Positions 1 to 8,104 of a DNA stretch of 64,000 nucleotides are shown here, piece after piece (position 1 is the first letter of the stretch; each line of letters starts with the position of its first letter). Below the pieces are notes generated by a model, which worked only from the letters and a program-made list of their open reading frames with translations, made no database searches and was not told where the DNA came from. Origin of the DNA: Oliverpabstia intestinalis (GTDB taxonomy: Bacteria; Bacillota; Clostridia; Lachnospirales; Lachnospiraceae); assembly GCF_009696065.1 (NCBI RefSeq), contig NZ_VUMS01000007.1:1-64000 (forward strand). The letters are read 5' to 3'. The position numbers and the translations under genes were made by a program.

Positions 1-182
1 AAAATCCCGAGACATACAAGCCAAAATGCCATCACCGAAGGTGATTTACGCGAGCAACGAGTCAAAGTCCGTGCTTGCACGGAACCTTGAGGAGTGCCGC
101 GATAACGATAAAAACTCGCAAAGCGTGTTTTTATCGTTTAAATGCATTTTGGCTCGTAACTGTGAAGGTACTGAACAGTTAC
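1..182. repeat. Left copy of a 182-bp MITE-like repeat
   Basis: This segment is identical, in inverted orientation, to 16087-16268. It has two parts. Positions 19-154 form a 136-bp unit bounded by 11-bp terminal inverted repeats (AGCCAAAATGC at 19-29, GCATTTTGGCT at 144-154) with smaller internal palindromes such as ATCACC/GGTGAT and CCGTGC/GCACGG. Positions 156-182 carry the 27-nt palindrome GTAACTGT-N11-ACAGTTAC, which recurs alone elsewhere in the window. There is no convincing gene inside. The element is non-autonomous in appearance and may continue to the left of the window. Confidence 0.85.
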
Positions 183-223
183 GTTGCAGGAAAGGTTTAC
201 ATGCAGAAAAAGGAGACAATCGT

Positions 224-661
224 ATGCTGAATATTTTTTATGGTGATATGAAAGAAGCTGTGTATAATACGGCAGCTTATTTTAAATATGATTACGAGGA
301 CAGTTGGATCATAGATCCGTTTGTAAAAGAAATGATTCAGGGTGTCGATCGGTCGACGGTCTTAGACAGTGGAGTCATCGACAGCCCGGTCCTTGGGAAG
401 ATACCACCAACAGGACTATCCGGTGGAGTGAAAACACTGATTCTTGTTAAATTTGAAAAAGATAAGATTTTTAATGCTTCGACATGCGGTGACAATTGCG
501 CAAAATGGTTGTTGAAAATTGCTGCATCAGAGGATCGCACAATTAATCTGCATCATTTGATGGAATTTGGGGAAGAACCATTTCAGATCCGTATTCTGAA
601 TACGGATCAGGTGGTGTGTTCCATGAGAGAACTGATATCGATAGCCGGTGAATTTGTCTGA
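224..661 (+). CDS. DUF4869 domain-containing protein
   Basis: This encodes a 145-residue cytoplasmic protein of the DUF4869 type, a family of unknown function seen in gut Clostridia. The start at 224 is chosen because AAAGGAG lies just upstream; the open frame extends further left only into the repeat element. The family-like core is the CGDNCAKW motif near residues 86-93. There is no signal peptide or membrane segment. The gene lies 15 bp before a P-loop ATPase gene and is probably co-transcribed with it, so the two products may act together. Function is not known. Confidence 0.75.
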   Translation: MLNIFYGDMKEAVYNTAAYFKYDYEDSWIIDPFVKEMIQGVDRSTVLDSGVIDSPVLGKIPPTGLSGGVKTLILVKFEKDKIFNASTCGDNCAKWLLKIAASEDRTINLHHLMEFGEEPFQIRILNTDQVVCSMRELISIAGEFV

Positions 662-676
662 CAGGAGATAGGGAGA

Positions 677-1705
677 ATGAAGGGAAAACATAAAATTGTT
701 GTTTCAACAAAACGCTTAAAATATGAGTTTGAACTGCACCGCAATCTGACTATCATTCGTGGAGACAGTGCAACCGGAAAAACCACGCTGGTAGATATGA
801 TCCGGGATCATATCAATAACCCGTCAGGCACACCGGTGGAGCTGGTTTGTGATAAAACATGCTATGTGCTGGAGGGAAACTTATGGAAAGCACAGTTATC
901 GGAGATTTCAGATGGTATCGTATTCATAGATGAAGGAAATGAATTTATCAAAACAGAAGAGTTCGCGGGAACTATTCAGAAAACAGATAATTATTATGTA
1001 ATTGTAACAAGGGAATCTTTACCTGCACTGCCATACAGTGCAGAGGAAATTTATGGTATCCGAACATCTGGAAAATATGGGACATTGAAACAGAGTTATC
1101 ATGAGTTTTACAGAATATATGGAACAGATACCTGTACTAACCCGGTAAAACCGGAGATGGTTCTCACAGAGGACAGTAATTCGGGTTATCAGTTTTTTTC
1201 TCACATATGCCAGGCGAATGGGTTGAAATGCGAGTCTATGAATGGAAAATCGAATGTTTTCCACTATATCAATGAACATAAAGATCAGAAAATCCTTGTA
1301 ATAGCAGACGGTGCGGCGTTCGGCTCGGAAATTGACAGAGTATTGAAACTGATCCGGGAAAATGAAACAGCAGCTCTGTATCTGCCGGAATCCTTTGAAT
1401 GGCTGATTTTAAAGTCTGGGGTATTGAAAAATAATCAGATAGACCAGATATTGGATGAGCCGGCAGAATATATAGAAAGCAGGGAGTATTTTAGCTGGGA
1501 ACGATTTTTCACATCTGTGTTAATTGAGAACACCAGGGATAGCTATCTGGCATATGCCAAAAAGAAGTTGAATGAGGCTTATCTTGGTGGAACGGTAGAG
1601 GATGCAATTCTTAGACAGATGGAGAAGATAGAACTGGGGTGGAAGAAAGAATTAACTGACATTTTACATGGCGAAGATTGTGAAATTAACCATTTTCATA
1701 TATAA
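677..1705 (+). CDS. P-loop ATPase-like protein of unknown function
   Basis: The 342-residue protein has a clear Walker A motif (GDSATGKTT, residues 29-37) right after an N-terminal beta-strand-rich stretch, and a Walker-B-like IVFIDE. This is the arrangement of small AAA/ABC-type nucleotide-binding proteins. The C-terminal half (roughly 170-342) matches no family I recognise. There are no membrane segments. The start is supported by AGGAGATAGGGAG just upstream. It follows the DUF4869 gene by 15 bp, so the two form a probable two-gene unit next to a mobile repeat. That context is compatible with an accessory or stress system, but no activity can be assigned. Confidence 0.6.
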   Translation: MKGKHKIVVSTKRLKYEFELHRNLTIIRGDSATGKTTLVDMIRDHINNPSGTPVELVCDKTCYVLEGNLWKAQLSEISDGIVFIDEGNEFIKTEEFAGTIQKTDNYYVIVTRESLPALPYSAEEIYGIRTSGKYGTLKQSYHEFYRIYGTDTCTNPVKPEMVLTEDSNSGYQFFSHICQANGLKCESMNGKSNVFHYINEHKDQKILVIADGAAFGSEIDRVLKLIRENETAALYLPESFEWLILKSGVLKNNQIDQILDEPAEYIESREYFSWERFFTSVLIENTRDSYLAYAKKKLNEAYLGGTVEDAILRQMEKIELGWKKELTDILHGEDCEINHFHI

Positions 1706-1771
1706 TAAAATATATAATATGTCCGAAAAAGGGAATTTTCAGAAAATGTATATGGGGATGGAGGACGCTGT

Positions 1772-3058
1772 ATGAAGAAGAGAAGAATATTCCGCAATCT
1801 GAACGACAAAGAGTTCGCCTGGGTGCTTTATGATGTGGGTAATTCGGCGTATACGATGCTGGCGTGTGCGCTGATACCTATCTGGTTTAAGGCGATGGCG
1901 ATAGGGACAAAGCCGGGGCAGCTGACATCGGATCGGGCAACGGCTTATTACTCGATGGCGATTGCGGTGATCACGATCGTGGTTGCGTTGCTGGGTCCGG
2001 TGTGTGGAGCGATTTCTGATTATAAAGGCATGAAAAAGATCTTTTTTACCAGTACCGTTGCAGTGGGTGTCTGTGGGTGCATCCTGAATGGATTTGCCTG
2101 TCAGTGGATCGTATTTTTGCTCCTGTTTGCAGCAACCAAGATCTTTTACAATATGTCCCTGATGTTTTATGACTCGATGTTAAACGATATCACCACGGAA
2201 GAGCGGATGGACGAAGTTTCTTCTTATGGTTATGCATGGGGATATCTTGGATCGTGTATTCCGTTTTTGATCGCGCTGGTGGCTTATGTACTCGGACCGG
2301 ATATGGCGGGTATTATTTCCGGTAAGTTATCCATGGCGATCGGGTTTGCGGTTACGGGGCTCTGGTGGCTTCTGGTGACGGTTCCGCTGATAAAGAATTA
2401 TAAACAGATCAATTACGTGGAAAAGAAAGAACATGCAGTGAGAAGTGCGTTCCGCAGGATCTTTGAAACCATCAGGTTTATCGCAACAAAAGATAAAAAA
2501 GTATTTTTCTTTCTGATCGCATTCTTTCTCTACATCGATGGCGTGGGAACGATTATTGATAACTGTATCAATATCGGAACGGACCTGAACCTGAGCACTG
2601 TGGGCCAGGTGATCTGTCTGCTGGCGACACAGGTTGTTGCCTTTGGCGGTTCACTGGTATTTGCAAAATTGTCGAAGAAGTACGATACCGTACAGCTGAT
2701 CCTGGTATGCATTGCAGGGTATTTTATCGTCTGCCTGTATGCGCTGACCTTAAAGAACCTGATAGGTTTCAGTTTTCTGGCATTCGGTGTGGGATGCTTC
2801 CAGGGATCCATCCAGTCCCTGTCGAGATCGTACTTTTCCAAGATCATTCCACCGGATAACTCGGGAGAATATTTTGGTCTGTATGATATTTTTTCAAAAG
2901 GAGCATCTTTCCTTGGATCGGCTGTGATCGCAGGAGTAAAACTGGCTGGAGGAACCATTAATATTGCAGTGGCATCACAGGCAATCTTTTTCTTCCTCGG
3001 ATTCATCTTCCTGAAGATCGCAGATGGAAAAGAGCGGAGAATTATGGAAAGTAAATAA
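1772..3058 (+). CDS. MFS transporter, Atg22/UMF1 type
   Basis: The 428-residue integral membrane protein has about 12 hydrophobic segments. The N-terminal signature WVLYDVGNSAYT (residues 18-29) is typical of the vacuole-effluxer-Atg22-like branch of the major facilitator superfamily. Its substrate is unknown; relatives are often annotated as sugar, amino-acid or drug exporters. GGATGGAGG precedes the start. It stands alone, with a hairpin downstream at 3113-3163 that could end its transcript. The family call is solid; the substrate is not inferable. Confidence 0.85.
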   Translation: MKKRRIFRNLNDKEFAWVLYDVGNSAYTMLACALIPIWFKAMAIGTKPGQLTSDRATAYYSMAIAVITIVVALLGPVCGAISDYKGMKKIFFTSTVAVGVCGCILNGFACQWIVFLLLFAATKIFYNMSLMFYDSMLNDITTEERMDEVSSYGYAWGYLGSCIPFLIALVAYVLGPDMAGIISGKLSMAIGFAVTGLWWLLVTVPLIKNYKQINYVEKKEHAVRSAFRRIFETIRFIATKDKKVFFFLIAFFLYIDGVGTIIDNCINIGTDLNLSTVGQVICLLATQVVAFGGSLVFAKLSKKYDTVQLILVCIAGYFIVCLYALTLKNLIGFSFLAFGVGCFQGSIQSLSRSYFSKIIPPDNSGEYFGLYDIFSKGASFLGSAVIAGVKLAGGTINIAVASQAIFFFLGFIFLKIADGKERRIMESK

Positions 3059-3112
3059 AGAGTATCAGAAGGAAATGCGGGAATAAAAAAGCTAATTACA
3101 TATTGCAGATAT

Positions 3113-3163
3113 AAACAGCAGGAGTCTAAGGATCAGTAGAAGGATTCTCAGGCTCCTGTTATT
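3113..3163 (+). terminator. Hairpin downstream of the MFS gene
   Basis: An imperfect long stem pairs AACAGCAGGAG with the CTCCTGTT arm. It sits in the 330-bp gap between the transporter and the sigma-factor gene (3059-3388). The rest of that gap holds the small repeat at 3244-3285 and AT-rich sequence, with no gene I can support. A short TTAT follows the stem, so terminator strength is uncertain. Confidence 0.5.
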
Positions 3164-3243
3164 TGTGCAAGGTAAGTGCGGCTCTGTGCATAATAGAAAG
3201 ATAATTTTCATACAGTCAGGGAAGAAATGTGATAAGATAAAAA

Positions 3244-3285
3244 GTAACTATTCAATAGATAACTGTGAGGGTACTGAACAGTTGC
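3244..3285. repeat. Degenerate copy of the GTAACTGT/ACAGTTAC palindrome family
   Basis: The sequence combines GTAACTATTCAATAG with a variant of the 27-nt palindrome (ATAACTGT at 3259-3266, core GAGGGTACTGA, ACAGTTGC ending at 3285). The two outer bases differ from the perfect copies at 156-182, 16087-16113 and 24460-24486. Confidence 0.7.
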
Positions 3286-3388
3286 GATAAAAAAGAAATC
3301 AGAGAGGGATATTTTCCGGAGTTTTCCGTCTAATCTATGTAAACAAAAAAAGCCGGCCGGCAAACCAACCAGAAAAGGTGGTGCAAAA

Positions 3389-3874
3389 GTGACAAAAGAA
3401 CAATTAGGAACCTTGATCCTGGATTCCGAGAGGCAGATGTATTCTACTGCAAAATCCATGTTATACAGCGATCAGGACTGTGCGGATGCCATACAGGAGA
3501 CGATTGTAAAGGCATTTTCCGGAGTGCATACACTGCGAAATGACAAATATGCAAAAACATGGCTGATGCGGATCCTGATCAATGAGTGTTATACCATCCT
3601 GAGAAAGACAAGTAAGGTGATTTCTCTGGACGAGATGTGTGAGACGACGGAGCTTGCAGCGGATGAAAAGAGTGACTACAGCGATCTGTACAAAGCAGTA
3701 GGTTCTCTGAAAGAAGATCTGCGGATGCCGGTGATTCTGTATTATATTGAGAATTTTAACATCAGAGAGATTGCGCAGATTATGGATATCAGCGAAGGAG
3801 CCGTACAGAAGAGACTGGCCAGAGCAAGAGGAAAATTACGACAGGATCTGCAGGAAAGTGAGGCGTGGACATGA
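3389..3874 (+). CDS. ECF-type RNA polymerase sigma factor
   Basis: The 161-residue sigma-70 family protein has region 2 (DCADAIQETIVKAF, about residues 29-42) and a C-terminal region 4 helix-turn-helix (NFNIREIAQIMDISEGAVQKRL, about 123-144). It lacks regions 1 and 3, as expected for an extracytoplasmic-function sigma factor. The start is GTG, supported by AAAAGGTGG upstream. Its stop overlaps the ATG of the following membrane protein by 4 bases (ATGA). This is the usual sigma/anti-sigma arrangement, so it probably responds to an envelope signal through that partner. Target promoters are unknown. Confidence 0.88.
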   Translation: MTKEQLGTLILDSERQMYSTAKSMLYSDQDCADAIQETIVKAFSGVHTLRNDKYAKTWLMRILINECYTILRKTSKVISLDEMCETTELAADEKSDYSDLYKAVGSLKEDLRMPVILYYIENFNIREIAQIMDISEGAVQKRLARARGKLRQDLQESEAWT

Positions 3875-5298
3875 GATTAGAAGAGATGAAAAACAATATC
3901 CCGGAAACTCCCGATTTTATTCATAAGATGGTACAGGAAGAAGTCAGCAGACAGCTGCAGGACACCAAAGTGGTACCCATGAAGAAAAGAAAATGGAACA
4001 AAGTGCAGGCAGCCGCCGCTGCCGCCCTGTGTCTGCTTGCTACTTCCACTGTGGCGTATGCCGGCAACAGACTGTACCATATGTATGTGGAAAAACAGGG
4101 AAATTACCGTGTGGAGACTGGGATTCAGGCAGATGCCGGAACATCCGTGCAGCTCCCGGAACAGATTCATGATGTGGCAATCTCAACGAACTATATTCCG
4201 GATGGCATGACATGGACAGATGAAGATCATCTGCAATATACAGCACAAAACGGTGGCTTTACATTTAGTTCTGTACTGCTTGACAGTGATGATTTTGAGA
4301 AAGCAAAAGAAGATAAAAATATCGTAGAGAGTGAGGAACATACTTTTGGCAAGTACGAAGGTGTCTATCTGAGATATCATGAAGTGATACAGGACGGCTT
4401 CTTTAACCAGCGTATCTACCTGTTTTGTCCGGAAGAATACCGTGTGATCACCATCTATGTGGGCGATGATGTATCCAAAGAGGACGCCCTGAAGGTAGCA
4501 GATAATCTTCAGATCACAGAAAAAGATACCATGATAGAAACTGCCGGTATGTATACCTGGAGTGATATTGTCTCACCGGAAGAGGTACAGGGGGACGAAG
4601 CTGTAACCAGTATATCTGCTGACCGGCTTCCGGTTGCCGAAGTCGGAGAGAAAGTTGATCTGACAGCCAGCGGTGAAGATAAAGATGGAAATTACGCAGA
4701 CAATATTCCGATACAGGCAACGGTAGATTCTGTTCAGATCACAGATGACCTTCAGCTTCTGAACGGCCAGATTCCGGAGGAATGGGAAGATGCTGTCGGA
4801 GAAGACGGAAAATTAAAAGAAAACACAATCTCCTACATCCGGGAAGGAGACGGAGTTAATACGCTGGATGAAGTCGTAAAAACAAAGACCGAACAGCAAA
4901 AACTGGTATATACTACCGTCACATACACTAATACATCAGACCAGGAAGCAGACCATATACTCTACCTTGGTTCCCTGATGATGTGCCACAACGATGGAAG
5001 TACATACAAAGTGTATACACCGGGCGAAGAAGCCGGAGACGGCTACGATCGCTGCACCTGGGACGGAGCAGCCCGAACCGGTGAAGTGAAATACTGCAGT
5101 GTAACCGAGAACTATGGTAATGGCGGAAACTATATCCCGTCCCTCAAACCGGGCGAAAGCATCCAGATATCCATGGCATGGATCGTCAACGAAAGCGACC
5201 TGAAAGAAATGTACCTGAACCTCAACGGCACAGGCGCCTCCTACCAGTTCGATGACGAAATCCTTGCAAACGGCATTATCGACATCCGTCAGAACTAG
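3871..5298 (+). CDS. Membrane-anchored DUF4367-like protein, probable anti-sigma factor
   Basis: The ATG at 3871 is chosen because it overlaps the sigma-factor stop (ATGA); a GTG two codons upstream is also possible. The 475-residue product has a cytoplasmic N-terminus of about 40 residues, one membrane segment (about 45-65, ending VAYAG) and a large extracytoplasmic part. Residues from about 85 to 215 resemble DUF4367, and the C-terminal part resembles a DUF4352-like beta-sandwich. In this family layout the N-terminus binds the co-encoded sigma factor and the outer domain senses the envelope. The anti-sigma role is inferred from context and topology. No zinc-binding HxxxCxxC motif of the classical ZAS domain is present. 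Confidence 0.75.
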   Translation: MRLEEMKNNIPETPDFIHKMVQEEVSRQLQDTKVVPMKKRKWNKVQAAAAAALCLLATSTVAYAGNRLYHMYVEKQGNYRVETGIQADAGTSVQLPEQIHDVAISTNYIPDGMTWTDEDHLQYTAQNGGFTFSSVLLDSDDFEKAKEDKNIVESEEHTFGKYEGVYLRYHEVIQDGFFNQRIYLFCPEEYRVITIYVGDDVSKEDALKVADNLQITEKDTMIETAGMYTWSDIVSPEEVQGDEAVTSISADRLPVAEVGEKVDLTASGEDKDGNYADNIPIQATVDSVQITDDLQLLNGQIPEEWEDAVGEDGKLKENTISYIREGDGVNTLDEVVKTKTEQQKLVYTTVTYTNTSDQEADHILYLGSLMMCHNDGSTYKVYTPGEEAGDGYDRCTWDGAARTGEVKYCSVTENYGNGGNYIPSLKPGESIQISMAWIVNESDLKEMYLNLNGTGASYQFDDEILANGIIDIRQN

Positions 5299-5319
5299 TA
5301 CATCGTTTTCGAAATAACT

Positions 5320-5446
5320 GTATCATTCACTTGTCTACGAATCCGATTGCACAGTTTAAAAAGCCTCAGCGTAGCCCGCTACGCCGCCCTCATTCGGATA
5401 AAATCTCCCACAAACTGGGATTCGCAGACAAGTGTATAAGCGATAC
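5320..5446. repeat. Large imperfect palindrome with outer arms ACTTGTCT/AGACAAGT
   Basis: The arms GTATC...ACTTGTCTACGAATCC and GGATTCGCAGACAAGT...GATAC pair across about 127 bp, with an inner hairpin GCGTAG-CCC-GCTACGC. It has the look of a small non-coding mobile or structural repeat. It is the first of several repeat structures in the gene-free stretch 5299-6029, in which I see no protein-coding gene. Confidence 0.65.
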
Positions 5447-5452
5447 ATAAAA

Positions 5453-5494
5453 AATCAGGAGAACAGGAGTTCATAACCCTCTGTCCTCCTGATT
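5453..5494 (+). terminator. Hairpin with 14-bp stem
   Basis: AATCAGGAGAACAG pairs with CTGTCCTCCTGATT (one mismatch) around a 14-nt loop. The stem is strong, but only a short mixed tail follows. It probably ends the sigma/anti-sigma transcript. Confidence 0.5.
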
Positions 5495-5595
5495 GTCTAT
5501 GTGCCTGGTACCCCAGAAAAACACAATAATTGCCTGCAATATCCGAAACTCAACACTATCCACACTATACATACCTGCCGCTTTCTAATACCCAG

Positions 5596-5781
5596 AAACA
5601 ATGCCCCTGCCCCGGAGCGTGAGACAGCCTTTTGCCGGCGCCTTTAGCAAATATGAGATCCAGCATTTACGCAGGCTTTCGCGAGGGTCCGCTGACCCTC
5701 GTGAACATAGCCGAAGTTAATGCTTAGCTCAGATTTGCGTTGCCGGCGGTTGTCTCACGCTCCGGGGCAGGGGCATTGTTT
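5596..5781. repeat. 186-bp element with perfect 31-bp terminal inverted repeats
   Basis: The 31-bp arm at 5596-5626 (beginning AAACAATGCCCCTGCC) is the exact reverse complement of 5751-5781. The interior contains GCCGGCG copies next to each arm and a hairpin GAGGGTC-CGCT-GACCCTC at about 5683-5700. No open frame in it looks real. The structure is MITE-like and distinct from the element at 1-182. Confidence 0.75.
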
Positions 5782-5926
5782 CGTCCGTGTCGGTTGGCAA
5801 TAAGGCTGAGCAAGAGAAATATCTCACATTCCGGGGCAGGGGCATTGTTTCGTCCGCGTCGGTTGGCAATAAGGCTGAGCAAGAGAAATATCTCACATTC
5901 CGGGGCAGGGACATTGTTTTATCCGC
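5761..5926 (+). repeat. 69-bp tandem repeat, two full and one partial copy
   Basis: Units begin with TCCGGGGCAG at 5761, 5830 and 5899, giving an exact 69-bp period. The first two copies differ at only a few positions; the third is cut off after about 28 bp. Each unit begins with the GC-rich arm of the element at 5596-5781, so the array appears to have grown from that arm. Confidence 0.8.
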
Positions 5927-6029
5927 ATTTGACTATGATTTCACGCCACCAACAATATTCCACCCCAAGAATGAATAACATCCCCCACCCCCGTCAATCC
6001 TCTAAAAAAAACAAAAGGAGCCATAAAAA

Positions 6030-6647
6030 ATGAAACACCAATCCCACGCAACCCTAACAGCCCTCCTGTTCCTCTCATTACTTCTCGTGACAGAATCCCC
6101 CCGCTATCTCCAAGACAAGTCCACTTCCACTCTTCAGCAACAAATCGCAACACAAGTACTGCGCTTTCACATAAGAGCCAACAGTGATACCGTTGCCGAC
6201 CAGCAAAAAAAACTCCGGATAAAACAATCCCTCCTGGAATGGCTGATACCCATCCTCTCCGAAAACACCAGTAAATCAGAAACCATACAGTGCATCAGGA
6301 AAAATCTCCCGGACATCCGAAAAGAAGCCACCCGTATGGCCGCCCCGGAACCCGTCACCGTAACTCTTCAGAAAGAATGGTTCCCTGAAAAAACCTATGG
6401 AACCTGTACTTTCCCGGAAGGAATCTATGATGCCCTTCGCGTAGATATCGGACAGGCAAAAGGCCATAACTGGTGGTGCGTCCTCTACCCCTCCCTGTGT
6501 TTTGCGGATGCGCTGGAGCCTTCCATGACCGAAGAGGGCGAAGAAAAACTGCAACAGGTACTCGATGAAGATGCTTATGACCTCCTTCTGCATCCACAGA
6601 AGCTGAAAATCCGGTTTAGACTTGAATTCTTCTTACGAAACAGGTAG
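6030..6647 (+). CDS. spoIIR: Stage II sporulation protein R
   Basis: The 205-residue exported protein has an N-terminal hydrophobic signal (residues about 6-22) followed by the family hallmark LRFHIRANSDTVADQQ (about 44-59). SpoIIR is made in the forespore and signals across the intermembrane space to activate processing of pro-sigma-E in the mother cell. AAAGGAG lies 9 bp before the ATG. The gene is monocistronic or leads into murI 76 bp downstream. The coding strand is rich in C-ending codons compared with its neighbours, which is mildly unusual but may be chance. Length is near that of Bacillus SpoIIR. Confidence 0.88.
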   Translation: MKHQSHATLTALLFLSLLLVTESPRYLQDKSTSTLQQQIATQVLRFHIRANSDTVADQQKKLRIKQSLLEWLIPILSENTSKSETIQCIRKNLPDIRKEATRMAAPEPVTVTLQKEWFPEKTYGTCTFPEGIYDALRVDIGQAKGHNWWCVLYPSLCFADALEPSMTEEGEEKLQQVLDEDAYDLLLHPQKLKIRFRLEFFLRNR

Positions 6648-6723
6648 AATATGATAAGTATGTAAGCAGTGACAGAAGAAAAATGTAACTGTAAAAACAG
6701 GAAACCTGAATGGGAGAAGAGAC

Positions 6724-7542
6724 ATGAAAACAGATCGTAACGCACCGATAGGTGTATTTGATTCCGGTGTCGGCGGGCTCACGGTAGCCAGAGAAATCAT
6801 GAGAAACCTGCCCATGGAAAAAATCGTATACTTCGGAGATACCGCCCGCGTTCCTTATGGAAGCAAATCCAAAGAAACCGTTATCCGGTACTCCAGACAG
6901 ATCGTCCGATTCCTGCAAAAACAGGGCGTAAAAGCAATTGTGATCGCCTGCAATACAGCAAGTGCGCTGGCACTTGATACCCTTGAAAAAGAAATCGATA
7001 TCCCGATCATCGGTGTGGTAAAACCGGGAGCCAGGGTAGCGGCAAGAGAGACTACAAAAAAAAGAGTTGGTGTTATCGCAACCGAAGCGACCATCAACAG
7101 CCACCTGTACAGAGAACTGATCCAGCAGATTGATCCTGAAATCACGGTAGTTGGAAAACCCTGCCCGTTATTCGTGCCACTGGTAGAAGAGGGCTGGCGA
7201 AAAGATCCGGTCACAGAGATCGTGGCCCGCAGATACCTGAAAGAGATGCAGGACGAAAAAGTAGACACCCTGATCCTTGGCTGTACCCATTATCCACTAC
7301 TCCGCGGGGTGATCGGATCTATTATGGGTGATCAAGTACAGCTGGTAAACCCGGCGTACGAAACCTCACTGGCATTAAAACAATTACTGATCGAACAGGA
7401 CCTGCTGAATCAGGGATCGGTAGAAGAAGAATTTCCATACCGTTTCTATGTAAGTGATGCGGCAGAAAAGTTCAAAAGCTTTGCCAACTCCATTCTCCCC
7501 TATGATGTGGAGATGACAAAACAGGTAAATCTGGAGGAATAA
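6724..7542 (+). CDS. murI: Glutamate racemase
   Basis: The 272-residue enzyme interconverts L- and D-glutamate, supplying D-Glu for peptidoglycan precursors in the cytoplasm. The family motifs are intact: IGVFDSGVGGLTV (9-21), the catalytic cysteine in ACNTAS (C76) and the second catalytic pair in GCTHYP (C187, H189). GGGAGAAG precedes the ATG. The following DUF1934 gene starts 4 bp after the stop, so the two are almost certainly one transcript. Confidence 0.95.
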   Translation: MKTDRNAPIGVFDSGVGGLTVAREIMRNLPMEKIVYFGDTARVPYGSKSKETVIRYSRQIVRFLQKQGVKAIVIACNTASALALDTLEKEIDIPIIGVVKPGARVAARETTKKRVGVIATEATINSHLYRELIQQIDPEITVVGKPCPLFVPLVEEGWRKDPVTEIVARRYLKEMQDEKVDTLILGCTHYPLLRGVIGSIMGDQVQLVNPAYETSLALKQLLIEQDLLNQGSVEEEFPYRFYVSDAAEKFKSFANSILPYDVEMTKQVNLEE

Positions 7543-7546
7543 AAAG

Positions 7547-8005
7547 ATGACAAAAGAAGTATTGATCCATCTGAAAGGTATGCAGACCACGGATGACCCC
7601 CATGGTTCTGATGAACCTCTGGAGCTGATCACTGTCGGAGAATATTATTACCGGAACAATACCCACTATCTGTTGTATGAGGAACAGATGGAAGGACTTG
7701 ACGAACCGATACATAACCTGGTCAAGATCCGTCCCGGTCATATGGAAGTGCGAAAAAAAGGACCGGTACAGACCAATATGGTCTTTGAGACAGAAAAACA
7801 GAACATGGCCTGCTATCAGACACCATATGGTCCGATCCAGATGGATATCACAACGACCGGAGTAAATTTAGGGGAAGAAGAGGAACTTCTGGAGATAAAG
7901 ACAGAATATGTTCTGGGGATGAATGGTCAGAAAGTAGCGGACTGTCAGATGCATATCCGTGTAACCCCGAAGGGCAGCAAAGAGACTACATTTTTCAGAG
8001 CATAA
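7547..8005 (+). CDS. DUF1934 (YwiB-like) calycin-fold protein
   Basis: The 152-residue cytoplasmic protein opens with LIHLKGMQTTDD and runs through alternating beta-strands, as in the YwiB/DUF1934 family of small beta-barrel proteins of unknown function. It begins 4 bp after murI behind a GGAGGAA ribosome site, so it is translationally linked to murI. The paired placement suggests a cell-wall-related role, but that is inference only. Confidence 0.8.
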   Translation: MTKEVLIHLKGMQTTDDPHGSDEPLELITVGEYYYRNNTHYLLYEEQMEGLDEPIHNLVKIRPGHMEVRKKGPVQTNMVFETEKQNMACYQTPYGPIQMDITTTGVNLGEEEELLEIKTEYVLGMNGQKVADCQMHIRVTPKGSKETTFFRA

Positions 8006-8009
8006 TCAA

Positions 8010-8030
8010 AATTGGTCCACCGGACCAATT
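8010..8030 (+). terminator. Perfect 9-bp palindrome after the murI unit
   Basis: AATTGGTCC-ACC-GGACCAATT is a perfect stem with a three-base loop just past the DUF1934 stop. No T-run follows, so it may be an RNA-stabilising hairpin or operator-like site rather than a terminator. Confidence 0.45.
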
Positions 8031-8052
8031 ATTGATTGATATGCAATGCAAC

Positions 8053-8100
8053 AAAAAACGGAGCTTATCATCCATCACTGGAAAATAAGCTCCGTTTTTG
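8053..8100. terminator. Bidirectional intrinsic terminator
   Basis: AAAAAACGGAGCTTAT pairs with ATAAGCTCCGTTTTT around a 15-nt loop, giving an A-run on one side and a T-run on the other. It lies between two convergent genes (the murI unit and the minus-strand gene ending at 8105) and can serve both. Confidence 0.85.
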
Positions 8101-8104
8101 AATT

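Noticed and set aside
26-223. In-frame N-terminal extension of the DUF4869 gene through the repeat
   Set aside because: The same amino-acid string is encoded by the inverted repeat copy at 16.2 kb, so it is repeat sequence; the ribosome site fits the ATG at 224.
5761-5926. CRISPR array
   Set aside because: The units are contiguous 69-bp near-identical repeats with no unique spacers and no cas genes nearby.
5740-6033. Open frames of 60-97 codons across the tandem repeats
   Set aside because: They are periodic translations of the 69-bp repeat in several frames and strands, with no ribosome site.
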